A DNA stretch of 64,000 nucleotides from Roseovarius sp. W115 (GCF_032842945.2 NZ_CP146607.1:40240-104239), one strand, 5' to 3'; positions 1 to 9,307 are shown, counted from the first letter of the stretch. Notes: generated by a model not told the origin, from the sequence alone. A program made the numbers and translations.

Positions 1-209
1 TCGCCGCTATCTCCAAAGATATGGAGGGGCACGTCAGGATCGCCTTGGCCGATCCCGTCATTGTAGCTACGTGCGAAACTGTCTTGGGAGTTTGACGGGG
101 AAAGCGAGCCGTCGCTTTCCATCGTGAAGACCATTTGTGCAGGTGCGGCATGTGCCGCGAGCAGCAGAAGAACGGCGCTAGCCGTCGCTGTCGTCGTCGG
201 GCGTGTCAG
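1..209 (-). CDS. Partial exported protein, cut by window edge
   Basis: On the minus strand an open frame runs off the left edge of the window. Its N-terminus reads like a Sec signal peptide: a short polar stretch, then VLLLLAAHAAPAQ, then a mature part rich in S, D and G. No ATG, GTG or TTG starts this frame close upstream. The best-placed codon is a CTG at 207-209, which would overlap the 3' end of the upstream minus-strand gene by about 30 bases; the start is therefore a guess. The rest of the protein lies outside the window and the family is not recognised. Confidence 0.4.
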   Translation of the reverse strand, partial: MTRPTTTATASAVLLLLAAHAAPAQMVFTMESDGSLSPSNSQDSFARSYNDGIGQGDPDVPLHIFGDSG

Positions 210-594
210 CCAAGGTATATGTCCAGCGCTGTCCTTCGTAGACCGGGAAGGCCACCACCGAGAATCCGAGATCAATAAGGAAGGAGGTGAGGCCGGTGAC
301 GGTCTTGAAGACCCTGAGCTGGATGAAATCGCCATCGGGACGGGCTCGAGCGGTGACGAGTTCTTTCTCAGCACCATCTTCGTTGACAGCCCTGAGCAAC
401 CAGACGCCATGCCACACGGAGTTCTTCCGGTAGGCATCCTGCTTGCACACGACTTCGACACTGTATCCGGATTCAACGAGCATCTTGAATCCCGCTTCTG
501 TAACCACATTCGGCGCTTCTTTTTGTAAATCTATCGCCACGGCGCGCTCTTCCTGTCTTTGGGCGCACCGGAGCAATTGGTTCCGATGAGCCAT
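178..594 (-). CDS. Hypothetical protein, 138 aa
   Basis: An open frame of 138 residues starting at the internal ATG whose protein begins MAHRNQLLRC. A longer frame reaches 672, but its extra N-terminus (MRNTGVKRKL...) looks like untranslated leader. The protein is soluble, with a mixed alpha/beta pattern and an acidic tail (TPDDDSDG), and has no membrane segment or motif I recognise. It reads into a downstream gene for an exported protein on the same strand, so the two may be co-transcribed. Small conserved proteins of this kind are common in alphaproteobacterial plasmid transfer regions, but that link is only inference. Confidence 0.5.
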   Translation of the reverse strand: MAHRNQLLRCAQRQEERAVAIDLQKEAPNVVTEAGFKMLVESGYSVEVVCKQDAYRKNSVWHGVWLLRAVNEDGAEKELVTARARPDGDFIQLRVFKTVTGLTSFLIDLGFSVVAFPVYEGQRWTYTLADTPDDDSDG

Positions 595-710
595 GATTAC
601 AATAATACTGTTTTGTTTGCAAGATGCGGTTTTGTCTTGCGCAAGCTTTCGCTTGACGCCAGTATTACGCATGGCGAGCGGCTTTCCTCAAGCATCGAAG
701 GTCTTTACCT

Positions 711-998
711 ATGCGCAAACAGATCACCAGTATCTGCTATATTGCTGTATTTTTGTTCATATGGCTTCCAGGGGTTGCGATGGCACAAAGTTGCTATGCG
801 CCGGAACGGCCCTTCGTGCCGACCGATGCCAATGACATTCGCGAATACGGAGACCTGATTCGGTCTGACATTGATCTCTATATTCAAGACATCCAGGCAT
901 ACTTCCGCTGTCTAGATGGGGAACGAGTGCGGGCCTTTGAAGAGGCGCGGGAGGTGAGCGAAGACTACGGACGGTTTCTGCAGATTGTTGGCGAGTGA
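711..998 (+). CDS. Small exported protein, 95 aa
   Basis: Begins MRKQITSICYIAVFLFIWLPGVAMAQS, a clear Sec signal peptide with cleavage expected after AMA at about residue 25. The mature part of about 70 residues is acidic, carries two cysteines (SCYAPERP and YFRCLDG) that could form a disulfide, and looks helical at the end (RVRAFEEAREVSEDYGRF). Periplasmic or secreted location is inferred from the signal. The family is not recognised. It is transcribed divergently from the hypothetical gene ending at 178 and stands alone before the Lrp gene. Confidence 0.6.
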   Translation: MRKQITSICYIAVFLFIWLPGVAMAQSCYAPERPFVPTDANDIREYGDLIRSDIDLYIQDIQAYFRCLDGERVRAFEEAREVSEDYGRFLQIVGE

Positions 999-1224
999 AG
1001 CTGGTCGCGCAGTTCGAGCTTGCAGGTATTCTTAAGAAATAAGGGCAGTTTGAGTTTAGTGGATTGACACTCAGACGGTCACATTGTTCATGTTATGTTC
1101 TTATCCCATAAGAACTATTATGTTAAGAGCGTGCGCCATGCTCGCTGTGCCATGCCGACTTATTTGCGAGCATACGCAGCATTTTACCAGAAGTTGTCCA
1201 GTAAGTAGTATGCAAGTGATTCAC

Positions 1225-1671
1225 TTAGACGCTTGTCAGCAACATGCTCGTTTCGCTGTCATAAATGTTATCGATCTGACGTACTTCCCTCAGTGTTCTG
1301 TCAAATTCCGCCAAGGTCGCCACCCGGATTTCTGCAACCAGGCCCCACTTTCCGCTGGTGGTGTGAACGCGGCGCAATTCCGGTAGGCGGCGCAGGTTGG
1401 TGATGACTTGCGTGGTGCTTTTGCCGGATATCTTAATCATCATGATCGCGTTGATCTGACCATCCTCATAATCTTCGCGGACCCGCGCAGTGAACCCGAG
1501 CAAGGCCCCGGATTGCAACATGCGGTCAAGCCGGTTTTGCACCGTGCTGCGGGACACTGACAGGATATCCGCCAGTTTGGCGACCGGTGCGCGCCCATCC
1601 CGCATGAGCAGAGCAACCAGTCGGCGATCAAGGTCGTCAAATCTGTGTTTATCGAGCTTGTCGGAATCCAT
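1225..1671 (-). CDS. Lrp/AsnC family transcriptional regulator
   Basis: A 148-residue protein with the two Lrp domains: an N-terminal winged helix-turn-helix (about residues 11-60: DDLDRRLVALLMRDGRAPVA, then a recognition helix around SRSTVQNRLDRM) and a C-terminal RAM ligand-sensing domain (about 75-140). Lrp proteins bind amino acids and switch nearby transport or catabolic genes. It is divergent from the CtlX-type gene at 1797, with about 125 bases between them, so the neighbouring hydrolase is its probable target. The ligand is unknown; arginine or citrulline would fit the neighbour. Confidence 0.9.
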   Translation of the reverse strand: MDSDKLDKHRFDDLDRRLVALLMRDGRAPVAKLADILSVSRSTVQNRLDRMLQSGALLGFTARVREDYEDGQINAIMMIKISGKSTTQVITNLRRLPELRRVHTTSGKWGLVAEIRVATLAEFDRTLREVRQIDNIYDSETSMLLTSV

Positions 1672-1796
1672 GACATCGCAATAGTTAGAGCTTACCTACA
1701 CATAATGTATGAAAATGCAGCAAAATGACAGCCATTTGAGCATTTCCTCTACATTCTGAAAGTCAAAAATACCTGTGACCTTACAGGAGACGCCCC

Positions 1797-2720
1797 ATGA
1801 CCATTTCCAAGAGCCTGCAAGCCCCTTCATCCGTTGTGATGGTCCGACCGCATCATTTTGCGGTCAACTCGGAGACATTCGACAACGCGTTTCAATCCGC
1901 CACGCCATCCTCAGCTGATGATGCCACCCGTGCCTATCGGGAACTGACCGAGGCGGCTGACATATTGCGGTCCCACGGGGTCGATGTGCTTCTGTTCGAC
2001 GGAGAAGACCCCAGAACACCAGACTGCGTGTTTCCGAACAACTGGTTTTCCACCCATACCGGTGGTCACATCGCCGTCTACCCGATGATGGCCCCGAACC
2101 GCAGATTGGAACGGCGTGCGGATGTGCTCGATATGCTGAAAACCAATTTCCGAGTGCAAGATGTCATGGATTATTCTGGTCTGGAACATGATGGCCTCTA
2201 CCTCGAGGGAACCGGCGCGATGGTGCTCGATCATGTGGACCGAATTGCCTATGCGGTCGAATCCGAGCGGACGAGCCAAATTGCGCTGGAGCGATTCTGC
2301 ACCCATTTCAACTACGAGCCGATGGCTTTTCGCGCCGCTGATGCGCAAGGTCGGGCCGTTTACCACACCAATGTCTTGATGTGCATCGCGACTGAATTTG
2401 TCCTGATCGGCAGCAGTATGATCGAACAAACCGCGCGTCGCGATGAGGTGCTGCAACGTTTGAGCCAATCGGGGCGGTCGGTTATCGAATTGACCGAAGA
2501 CCAGATCAGCAAATTCGCCGGGAACGCAATTGAGCTGCAAGGTGCTTCCGGGCGCATTCTCGCGCTTTCCGAGACGGCTTTGAACGCGCTGGACGCCGAC
2601 CAAAAGGCCTTGATCTCTGACAGCGCGACACTGGTCTCTCTGAGCATCCCGACCATTGAGCTATCAGGCGGGTCAGTGCGCTGTACGATAGCAGGAATTC
2701 ACCTGACGCCACGCGCGTAG
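1797..2720 (+). CDS. ctlX: CtlX-type arginine deiminase-related hydrolase
   Basis: A 307-residue member of the arginine deiminase / guanidino-group modifying superfamily, closest in layout to CtlX proteins (called citrulline utilization hydrolases). Visible marks are VVMVRPHHF at the N-terminus, FPNNWFSTH near residue 80 with the substrate-binding Asn/Asp region, the conserved His in YHTNVLM, and the catalytic Cys near the end in GGSVRCTIAGIHL (C296). A good AGGAG ribosome site precedes the ATG. It is divergent from an Lrp regulator, as expected for an amino acid-induced gene. Exact substrate (citrulline, arginine or a relative) cannot be settled from sequence. Confidence 0.8.
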   Translation: MTISKSLQAPSSVVMVRPHHFAVNSETFDNAFQSATPSSADDATRAYRELTEAADILRSHGVDVLLFDGEDPRTPDCVFPNNWFSTHTGGHIAVYPMMAPNRRLERRADVLDMLKTNFRVQDVMDYSGLEHDGLYLEGTGAMVLDHVDRIAYAVESERTSQIALERFCTHFNYEPMAFRAADAQGRAVYHTNVLMCIATEFVLIGSSMIEQTARRDEVLQRLSQSGRSVIELTEDQISKFAGNAIELQGASGRILALSETALNALDADQKALISDSATLVSLSIPTIELSGGSVRCTIAGIHLTPRA

Positions 2721-2863
2721 CTGCAATTTGGATAACTGCGGCGGCTACAGGATTGGGCAAATTCTCGTCGATGATGGACGTGATTTTGGGTGACGTCTGG
2801 CCTTTGCACGCCTTGTTATCAGAACGGACAGGTTTGGCTGATGCCGAACGCAGCGTACCAGCG

Positions 2864-3607
2864 TCAACTTCGAAGCCAGAAGGCGAGCGTCATCCCAAGA
2901 CCGATGACGATTACAGTCATACGTATGAGTTTGACCGGCATTTTTCGCGCAATCCGCGCACCGGCGTAGCCCCCAGCTGTTGCCGCCAACATCATGATTG
3001 CGGCTTGCTTCAGGAAAACGATACCGGCCAACAGGAAGGTTACCACGGAAGCCGCAGATAAAATGAACGACAGGGCGTTTTTGAGCCCGTTCATCAAATT
3101 GATGTCCCGAAACCCAAGCCCCGAAAAAAGTGATAGAAGAAGAATGCCCAGGCCACCGTTGAAATAACCCCCATAGGTTGTGACAGCGAGGGTGGCTGCT
3201 GTTTTTCCGAATGTTGTGGGCCCGGCCTCTGTGCGTGTCCAGTCGCAGATCTTATGGTCCAGCGCGAAAAGAACGGTGGCAAAGAGCAACAGCCATGGCA
3301 CGACAAAGCTGAAAAGCTCTGAGGGTGTCACGAGCAACAACACTGCACCTGCGATGCCCCCTGCGATGGAGAGACCGAGGAAGTAGATCAGCTCACGCCT
3401 ATCAATCGCTTTGATTTCCGGCAGAAAGCCAAGCGCGCTGCTGAGATAGCCGGGGAAAACCGCGACTGTGCTGGTCGCATTGGCCGCAATCGGCGGCACG
3501 CCCACGAAGACCAATGCCGGGAACGTCAGAAAGCTGCCGCCCCCGGCGACCGCGTTCAGCACCCCCGCCAAGAACGCCGCAACGGCAATAATTGCCGCGT
3601 CAAGCAT
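2864..3607 (-). CDS. TauE/SafE (TSUP) family membrane transporter
   Basis: A 247-residue integral membrane protein with about seven to eight hydrophobic helices and the family's opening helix rich in small residues (AFLAGVLNAVAGGGSFLTFPAL). TSUP proteins move sulfite, sulfoacetate or related organic anions across the inner membrane, mostly outward. The start codon overlaps the stop of the M20 hydrolase gene, and the two sit downstream of the TRAP-TAXI permease, so all are probably one minus-strand operon. It may export an anion made from the imported substrate; which anion is unknown. Confidence 0.85.
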   Translation of the reverse strand: MLDAAIIAVAAFLAGVLNAVAGGGSFLTFPALVFVGVPPIAANATSTVAVFPGYLSSALGFLPEIKAIDRRELIYFLGLSIAGGIAGAVLLLVTPSELFSFVVPWLLLFATVLFALDHKICDWTRTEAGPTTFGKTAATLAVTTYGGYFNGGLGILLLSLFSGLGFRDINLMNGLKNALSFILSAASVVTFLLAGIVFLKQAAIMMLAATAGGYAGARIARKMPVKLIRMTVIVIGLGMTLAFWLRS

Positions 3608-4871
3608 TCTGCATCAGATAGTCATATGCCGAAAACGCAAAGATATCGACGAGCGTTTTGAGTTCGTCAATCATGATATATTCATCCGGCGCGCCCAGAT
3701 TATGTGGCGTGAGGCCGCAAACCACGGTTGGCACGCCGGCGTAGCGATACAGTCGCGCGTCGGAGGCCCCTACCCGCATGGTCACAGCTGGTTCCCGACT
3801 TAAGATCTTGGTGCAGTTCTTCCGCAATGTTTCGATTACGGGATGATCCGGCGCGGTCCAGCTGGGTTCGAACCGGCGGGTTACTTCCAATGTGACCCCG
3901 TCAACATCAGCGCAAATGCGCGTCATTTCAGCCTCGACATCAGCGACACTTACGCCAACCGGAAGGCGAATATCGCATGTGAATTCCGCCCTGTCCGCCA
4001 CAAGGTTGGACAACCGCCCGCCCGAGAAGGTGCCGAATGTCACGGTCACGTTTTTGAGGACCTCGGTTTCCCCCGTACCCGAGATGGCTTCCGACTTCTC
4101 CGACCATCGATCAATGAAGGGGATCACATTGCTGCTGGTGACATCAACCGGGAAGTCGCGCAGAGTCTTCACGGCGTCCATGACCGAGGTAAGTTTTTCG
4201 ATGGCGCTGTCGCCCTTGTGTACATGGGCGGCATGGGTTGACGTGCCGGTCGCGGTCACTTTTGCCCAGACCATCCCCTTTTCGCCAAACCGCAACACAT
4301 CCGGCGATCCGACGTCCCCGCATATCATTGCGTCCCCCTTTGCGTGCGGGACGGTATCAAGCAGGAATTGGGTGCCTTTCAGACCCATCGATTCTTCATC
4401 ACCGGCGAAGGTACATACGATCTCTCCGGGGAAGTCGGCACCCGTTTCCGCCAGACATTTCAGCGCCATGAGGCTTGCGGCAATGCCGCCCTTCATGTCG
4501 GAGATGCCAAGACCATAGGCCTTGTTTCCTTCAACCTCACCTTCGGGGTTGCGCGCCCATCCAGACAGGTCGCCTACCGGAAAGGTGTCCATATGGCCGT
4601 TGAAGATCAGACGCTTGCCTGGTCTGTTCCCCCGCAGGCGCAAGACGAGATTGTGAATGGGTTCCTCAGAAATATGTCTTTCGGTTTCAACGCCGGGGAT
4701 CGACGCGGCGATTGCTTCGATGGCATCTGCGACGCCACGCACGTCGCCTTCGGGTTGCGGGCTCTTGATGCGCACCAGCTTCAAGGCCAGGTCCAGAACA
4801 CCTTCACGGTTTTGCCCCAACCACACGTCAATTTTGTCCCGCATGGTTGTTTCAATTTGGGTGGTTGTCAT
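3600..4871 (-). CDS. M20 family metallo-amidohydrolase (ArgE/DapE-like)
   Basis: A 423-residue M20 peptidase/deacylase, normal length for the family. The binuclear metal motifs are visible: FNGHMDTFPVG (His, Asp), GISDMKGG (bridging Asp), AGDEES (catalytic Glu and metal Glu), and a C-terminal His in LTPHNLGAPDEY. A central dimerisation domain (about 190-310) begins after GEKGMVWAKV. It hydrolyses an amide, such as an N-acyl or N-carbamoyl amino acid. It starts one base after the TRAP permease stop and overlaps the TSUP gene, so it probably processes the substrate the TRAP-TAXI system imports. YgeY-type and ArgE-type assignments are both possible. Confidence 0.85.
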   Translation of the reverse strand: MTTTQIETTMRDKIDVWLGQNREGVLDLALKLVRIKSPQPEGDVRGVADAIEAIAASIPGVETERHISEEPIHNLVLRLRGNRPGKRLIFNGHMDTFPVGDLSGWARNPEGEVEGNKAYGLGISDMKGGIAASLMALKCLAETGADFPGEIVCTFAGDEESMGLKGTQFLLDTVPHAKGDAMICGDVGSPDVLRFGEKGMVWAKVTATGTSTHAAHVHKGDSAIEKLTSVMDAVKTLRDFPVDVTSSNVIPFIDRWSEKSEAISGTGETEVLKNVTVTFGTFSGGRLSNLVADRAEFTCDIRLPVGVSVADVEAEMTRICADVDGVTLEVTRRFEPSWTAPDHPVIETLRKNCTKILSREPAVTMRVGASDARLYRYAGVPTVVCGLTPHNLGAPDEYIMIDELKTLVDIFAFSAYDYLMQNA

Positions 4872-4872
4872 A

Positions 4873-7242
4873 TCAGGCCCTTACCGACAGTTGTTCGTTA
4901 TTCTTCAATCGGCGACGCTGCATCACGATAACAGCTGCGTAGGCGAGCAGACCGAAGATATAGATGATCTCTTTCGGCATCCGACCGGACTGTTCCAAGC
5001 CCACTGCGGTGACATAGTCCCCCCATGTGATACCTAGCTTCTCTGCGGCACCGTTGAAAGCGATGTCAGTGACACTGAACCGCCCGTCTTCCTCAGGGCT
5101 GATGCTGAGGCCGACCGCTTGCAAAACGTTGTCCGAAGCCTCACCAGCCGTCGCGGTGAACAGCTTGTAGCGGTCACCGTATTCCGTCTCGCGCGAGACA
5201 TAGAGCCGGACCTTTTGATCTGCACTGATCGGCGTATCTCCTGCAAGCACCTGTTCGAGCGGCGCATCACTGAAGGCAGGGCTGAACCTGTCGAGCACGA
5301 AATCCGGGCGGAACAGGCTGACGACAACGAAGATCAGAAGCAATGCCTCAATGAGTTTCAGGCGCACAAACATCCACTGCAATGTGAGCGAAGAAAACGC
5401 GAAGATTGCAATCAGTGACACCACAAAGACCAGGATCCCGTGCCAGATGCTCTCGACACCCACCAGCAACAGTTCTGGGTTGAAAATGAACACGATAGGA
5501 AGGATTGCGGTGCGGATCGCGTATTTGAAAGACTGCACGCCCGTTTTCATGGGATCCGCGCCAGAGATGGCCGATGCCGCAAATGCGGCAAGACAGACGG
5601 GCGGCGTCGCATCTGCCATCAACCCGAAATAGAAGACGTAGAGATGCACAGCGATCAGCGGCAGAACAAGCCCAGAGGCATTGCCAAGTTCGACCATGAC
5701 CCCTGCCATCAGCGAAGCGACGACGATATAGTTTGCCGTTGTCGGCAGGCCCATGCCCAAAATGATGCTGACCACAGCCACCAATCCGAGCAGAATGTAG
5801 ATATTGCCTTGGCTGAGCGCCTCAACAATGCCGAGCATGGCGTTGTTAAGGCCGGTCGAAGACACGATACCCACGATGATGCCTGCCGCCCCAACGGCTG
5901 CCGTGACGCTGGTCATGGATTTGGCACCGGCCACCAACGAGTAGAACACGATGATCGCGCCTGACCGGATCCCTTTGAGCGGCGACAACCGGTGCTGACG
6001 TGCCAAAATGATCTGTTGAATGATGATGATGCCGGCCATCATCATGATCGACCAAAATACGGCGCTGCCCGGACTCCAGCGCTTGACCAGCAGCAGATAG
6101 ACCAGCATCCCAATAGGAATGAGGAAATAGGCCCCCTCTTTCATCGTCTTGGCCATTGCGGGAAGATCCGCCTTTGGCAGCCCGACCAAACCCAGTTTGA
6201 GGCTTTCCAGATGAGAGATGTAAAACAGCGACAGATAAGCGATGAAGGCCGGTATCATCGCATGAACGATCACATCGTAATACGAGATGCCGATAAATTC
6301 CGCGATGATAAAGGCGGAGGCTCCCATGATTGGCGGCATGAGCTGACCATTGATCGAGGCCGACACCTCGATGGCGCCTGCCTTGTCTGCCGGAAAGCCG
6401 GTTTTCTTCATGACCGGGATCGTGAAGGCCCCTGTGGTGACCGTGTTAGCAATCGACGAGCCAGAGATCATGCCCGTCATGCCAGACGCAAGAATTGCGG
6501 CCTTGGCGGGCCCGCCACGATACTTGCCAACGGCCGCAAAGGACAGATCGAGGAAGAACTTGCCCGCGCCAGCCGTATCCATGAAAGCGCCGAACAATAC
6601 GAACAGAAACACATAGCTGAGGGAGACGGCAATCGGGATGCCGAAGATCGCTTCACTCGTCAGCCAGTTATATCCAACAAGGCGAGAGACCGAGACGCCG
6701 CGATGAGAAATGATGTCAGGCATGTACGGGCCAAACAGCGCGTAGACCATGAAGACCCCGCAGACGATCACCAGCGGAAGCCCCACACCACGACGCGTGG
6801 CCTCCAACAGCAAGGCCATCCCAATGGCAGATATCAGAACCTCAATCGGGATGCTGAGGCCAAGAAAGTCGACATTGAGCAGGATGCCAGCGCGCAGAAC
6901 GATTCCGTCATAGCCAAAATACACATAAAGCGCGCTTGCGGCAGCAATGCCTGCCAACACAAGGCTCATCCAGGACCTGCCGGGCTGGGCTTCTTCGAAT
7001 TTGGTCGGGAAAAGCAGAAAACACAGAAATAAACCGAATGCGAGATGGATCCCGCGGGCTGGCAGATCGACAAAAATGCCCCAACCCAGCGAGTAGGGCA
7101 ATGGCGACGCGATCCAGAGTTGGTACAATGACCAAAGGGCGGCAACAGCGATGAACGTTTTCGGCCAAGGGCCAAAATAGTCCTGTCGCTCGACTTTCAG
7201 CGCATCATCAACCGCTGCCTGTTGCAGTGATTTATCGGTCAT
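4873..7242 (-). CDS. TRAP transporter fused 4TM/12TM permease
   Basis: A 789-residue fusion of the small (4-helix) and large (12-helix) TRAP membrane subunits, the form that works with TAXI-type binding proteins. The N-terminal part (about 20-170) carries the small-subunit helices. The large subunit follows, with the conserved GMTGMISGSSIANTVTTG stretch and the GMGLPTTANYIV segment. The C-terminus holds an extra globular domain (about 650-755, NGAAEKLGITWGDYVTAVGL, PDZ-like) and a final helix. It sits downstream of the TAXI binding-protein gene, separated by a hairpin, and upstream of the M20 and TSUP genes. The substrate is an organic or amino acid-like anion, not specified. Confidence 0.92.
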   Translation of the reverse strand: MTDKSLQQAAVDDALKVERQDYFGPWPKTFIAVAALWSLYQLWIASPLPYSLGWGIFVDLPARGIHLAFGLFLCFLLFPTKFEEAQPGRSWMSLVLAGIAAASALYVYFGYDGIVLRAGILLNVDFLGLSIPIEVLISAIGMALLLEATRRGVGLPLVIVCGVFMVYALFGPYMPDIISHRGVSVSRLVGYNWLTSEAIFGIPIAVSLSYVFLFVLFGAFMDTAGAGKFFLDLSFAAVGKYRGGPAKAAILASGMTGMISGSSIANTVTTGAFTIPVMKKTGFPADKAGAIEVSASINGQLMPPIMGASAFIIAEFIGISYYDVIVHAMIPAFIAYLSLFYISHLESLKLGLVGLPKADLPAMAKTMKEGAYFLIPIGMLVYLLLVKRWSPGSAVFWSIMMMAGIIIIQQIILARQHRLSPLKGIRSGAIIVFYSLVAGAKSMTSVTAAVGAAGIIVGIVSSTGLNNAMLGIVEALSQGNIYILLGLVAVVSIILGMGLPTTANYIVVASLMAGVMVELGNASGLVLPLIAVHLYVFYFGLMADATPPVCLAAFAASAISGADPMKTGVQSFKYAIRTAILPIVFIFNPELLLVGVESIWHGILVFVVSLIAIFAFSSLTLQWMFVRLKLIEALLLIFVVVSLFRPDFVLDRFSPAFSDAPLEQVLAGDTPISADQKVRLYVSRETEYGDRYKLFTATAGEASDNVLQAVGLSISPEEDGRFSVTDIAFNGAAEKLGITWGDYVTAVGLEQSGRMPKEIIYIFGLLAYAAVIVMQRRRLKNNEQLSVRA

Positions 7243-7268
7243 AAGTGTGTCCGGAAGCTAAAGGAGGT

Positions 7269-7292
7269 GTCTCTGCCCTATGGGGCAGAGAC
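7269..7292 (-). terminator. Intercistronic hairpin between TAXI and permease genes
   Basis: Perfect 10-bp stem GTCTCTGCCC / GGGCAGAGAC with a 4-base loop, between the binding-protein stop and the permease start. No long T run follows. It is more likely a partial terminator or mRNA-stabilising stem that raises binding protein over permease, a common arrangement in binding-protein operons. Confidence 0.55.
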
Positions 7293-7323
7293 CGGTCTGG
7301 CATTGAGCTACAGGGAGAAGAAG

Positions 7324-8310
7324 CTACTCGATCCAGCCCTTTTCGCGGTAGTATTTTGCAGCACCCTCGTGCAGCGGTGCCGAGTTCCCGTTGTGGATCA
7401 TGCTTTCCGGCGTGAGATTGGCGAACGCCGGGTGCAGACCCCGGAAATCGTCAAGGTTTTCAAACACGGCGCGCACCACCTCATAGACCAGCTCTGCATC
7501 AACGCTTTCGTGGCTGACAATAGTGGCGTAGCCGCCGAAGGTGGTCACATCGTTTTGCTGCGAAGAATAAACTCCTGCAGGAATTTCAGTCTTCGCATAG
7601 AAGGGCCGCTCGTCGATCAACGCTTGTTCCACCTCGGTATCAAGGCTGACGATCTGCGCCCCACACCCTTCGGTTGCGACCGCAACGCCAGAGTTGGGCA
7701 CACCGACCACATAGGTGAACGCGTCAATATTGCCGTCGCAAAGCGCGTTGGAATGCTCTGACGATGTCATTTCGGTCACAAGGCCAAAGAAGTCCCTGTC
7801 GGTTCCGTACCGTTCCATCAGCAGTTCCGTGGTGCCACGTTGGCCTGACCCTGGATTGCCAATGTTCAGCCGCTTGCCTTCAAGATCCATCCAGGAGTTG
7901 ATGCCGGAATCTGCCGAAACGATCAGTTGAAACGGCTCGGGGTGGACGGAAAACACGGCCCGGAACCCTTCGTCGTTGACCACCTTGTCGGACTCGCCGT
8001 TGACCGCATAGTGCTGCCAATCGGATTGTGACACGCCCAGCTCAAACTCGCCTTGCGAAATCTGGGCCAGATTATAGGTCGATCCGTTGCTTGAAGGTGC
8101 CGCACACCGATACCCGTGCTGCCGGCCCTCTTTTCGGCCTTCAGCGGCTTCCTTGTGGATCATCCGGCAAATCGCGTTGCCGGCCACGAAATAGACCCCC
8201 GTTGGGCCGCCTGTCCCGATGGTGATGAACTTGGTTTCTGCTTGCACCGACGCCGTTGTACCGACTGACATCAAGGCAGATATGGCTGCAGCTGTGAGAT
8301 ATTTCTTCAT
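7324..8310 (-). CDS. TAXI family TRAP solute-binding protein
   Basis: A 328-residue periplasmic binding protein. It has a Sec signal (MKKYLTAAAISALMSVGTTASVQAE) and the TAXI hallmark right after it, FITIGTGGPTGVYFVAGNAICRMI. The usual TAXI segments GSTYNLAQISQGEFELGVSQSD and GKRLNIGNPGSGQRGTTELLM are also present. It delivers its ligand to the fused permease encoded downstream. Cysteines in GRQHGYRCAAP and near ALCDGN may form a disulfide. It is the first gene of the minus-strand operon and faces a divergent LysR gene, the likely regulator. Confidence 0.92.
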   Translation of the reverse strand: MKKYLTAAAISALMSVGTTASVQAETKFITIGTGGPTGVYFVAGNAICRMIHKEAAEGRKEGRQHGYRCAAPSSNGSTYNLAQISQGEFELGVSQSDWQHYAVNGESDKVVNDEGFRAVFSVHPEPFQLIVSADSGINSWMDLEGKRLNIGNPGSGQRGTTELLMERYGTDRDFFGLVTEMTSSEHSNALCDGNIDAFTYVVGVPNSGVAVATEGCGAQIVSLDTEVEQALIDERPFYAKTEIPAGVYSSQQNDVTTFGGYATIVSHESVDAELVYEVVRAVFENLDDFRGLHPAFANLTPESMIHNGNSAPLHEGAAKYYREKGWIE

Positions 8311-8396
8311 GAACGCCCCCTATGAATTTTCAGCTTGATCAAGACCACGGTAGGGGACAGCCGTCTATCATATCCAATAATTTTACTTCATCAAAC

Positions 8397-8413
8397 TATA
8401 ATTTTTAATTATA
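8397..8413. promoter_or_regulatory. Inverted repeat, probable LysR operator
   Basis: Perfect 7-bp arms TATAATT and AATTATA around a TTT spacer, in an AT-rich stretch just ahead of the LysR start (8424) and about 90 bases from the divergent TAXI start. Its location fits an autoregulatory LysR site. The arms also resemble a -10 element, so it may overlap the promoter. Confidence 0.5.
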
Positions 8414-8423
8414 ATATGCCTCT

Positions 8424-9299
8424 ATGCAGATCCGAGAAATCGAGTGTTTTCAGGCAATCATGACGGCGGGGACGATGACCCGGGCGTCGCAAATGCTTGG
8501 AATTTCGCAACCCGCTGTCAGCAATACGATCGCCACTCTAGAGCACCGGCTGGGATTCAAGTTGTTCTTGCGAAAGTCGGGCCGCCTTCAGCCCACGCCT
8601 GAGGCATTGATCTTCAATGAAGATGCACAACGGATGCTTGAGGCCGTCGTTCGCACCAATGAGGCTGCGCTGAGGTTGCGCCATGGAGAGCGCGGGCATC
8701 TAACCATATCGGCCTTTCCCGGCGTCTCAATCCGGGTGCTGCCCGAAATTATCGGCCGCTTCCTTGAGACCCGGGAGGATGTCAAAATCCGGCTCTTGTC
8801 GCGCAGTTCGCATATCGTGATTGAGCAGCTTCCTTCCCAGATGTTCGACATCGCGATCGCTGAACGGCCGTCGCAATTCGTCGGCGTCGATGCAGAGACG
8901 GTTTCCTATGAATGTTGCTGCGTCCTTGCAAAAGACCACCCTCTTGCGAGGCATGACGTCTTGACACCTGAACTTCTGGATGGTGTTCCGTTTGCCGCTC
9001 TGTTCCGCGACCACATGACGACTTACCAGCTAAGGCAGGCCTTCTCCGCTGTGCAAGCAGTGTGGAATGTGACGCTTGAGGCTCAGTATTTTGCGTCCCT
9101 GATTGAATATGTACGTGCGAGCAATGCCGTCGCGTTGATTGACCCAATCAACAGCCAGGGGTTTACAGAAGGCCTTGTGACGAGGCCATTCAAACCAGCT
9201 GTGCAGTATCAAATCGGTGTTTTGACCCCTCAGGATAAGCCGCTCTCCAAGGTTGCTGAGAGCTTCCTGGAGCATCTTCGGGTCGAGCTCCGGCGGTAA
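8424..9299 (+). CDS. LysR family transcriptional regulator
   Basis: A 291-residue LysR protein. The N-terminal winged helix-turn-helix is clear (MQIREIECFQAIMTAGTMTR, then ASQMLGISQPAVSNTIATLE), followed by a linker helix and a periplasmic-fold effector domain (about 90-285). It is divergent from the TRAP-TAXI operon across 113 bases that contain a perfect inverted repeat, so it most likely controls uptake and hydrolysis of that operon's substrate. The co-inducer is unknown. Confidence 0.9.
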   Translation: MQIREIECFQAIMTAGTMTRASQMLGISQPAVSNTIATLEHRLGFKLFLRKSGRLQPTPEALIFNEDAQRMLEAVVRTNEAALRLRHGERGHLTISAFPGVSIRVLPEIIGRFLETREDVKIRLLSRSSHIVIEQLPSQMFDIAIAERPSQFVGVDAETVSYECCCVLAKDHPLARHDVLTPELLDGVPFAALFRDHMTTYQLRQAFSAVQAVWNVTLEAQYFASLIEYVRASNAVALIDPINSQGFTEGLVTRPFKPAVQYQIGVLTPQDKPLSKVAESFLEHLRVELRR

Positions 9300-9307
9300 A
9301 GAGGCGG

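Noticed and set aside
1911..2603. Minus-strand frame of 230 codons opposite ctlX
   Set aside because: Antisense shadow of a clear hydrolase; composition does not look like a folded protein and there is no ribosome site.
5992..7032. Long plus-strand open frame of 346 codons opposite the TRAP permease
   Set aside because: Antisense to a strongly recognisable gene. Its translation is rich in His, Asp, Arg and Gln with no domain, typical of a shadow frame.
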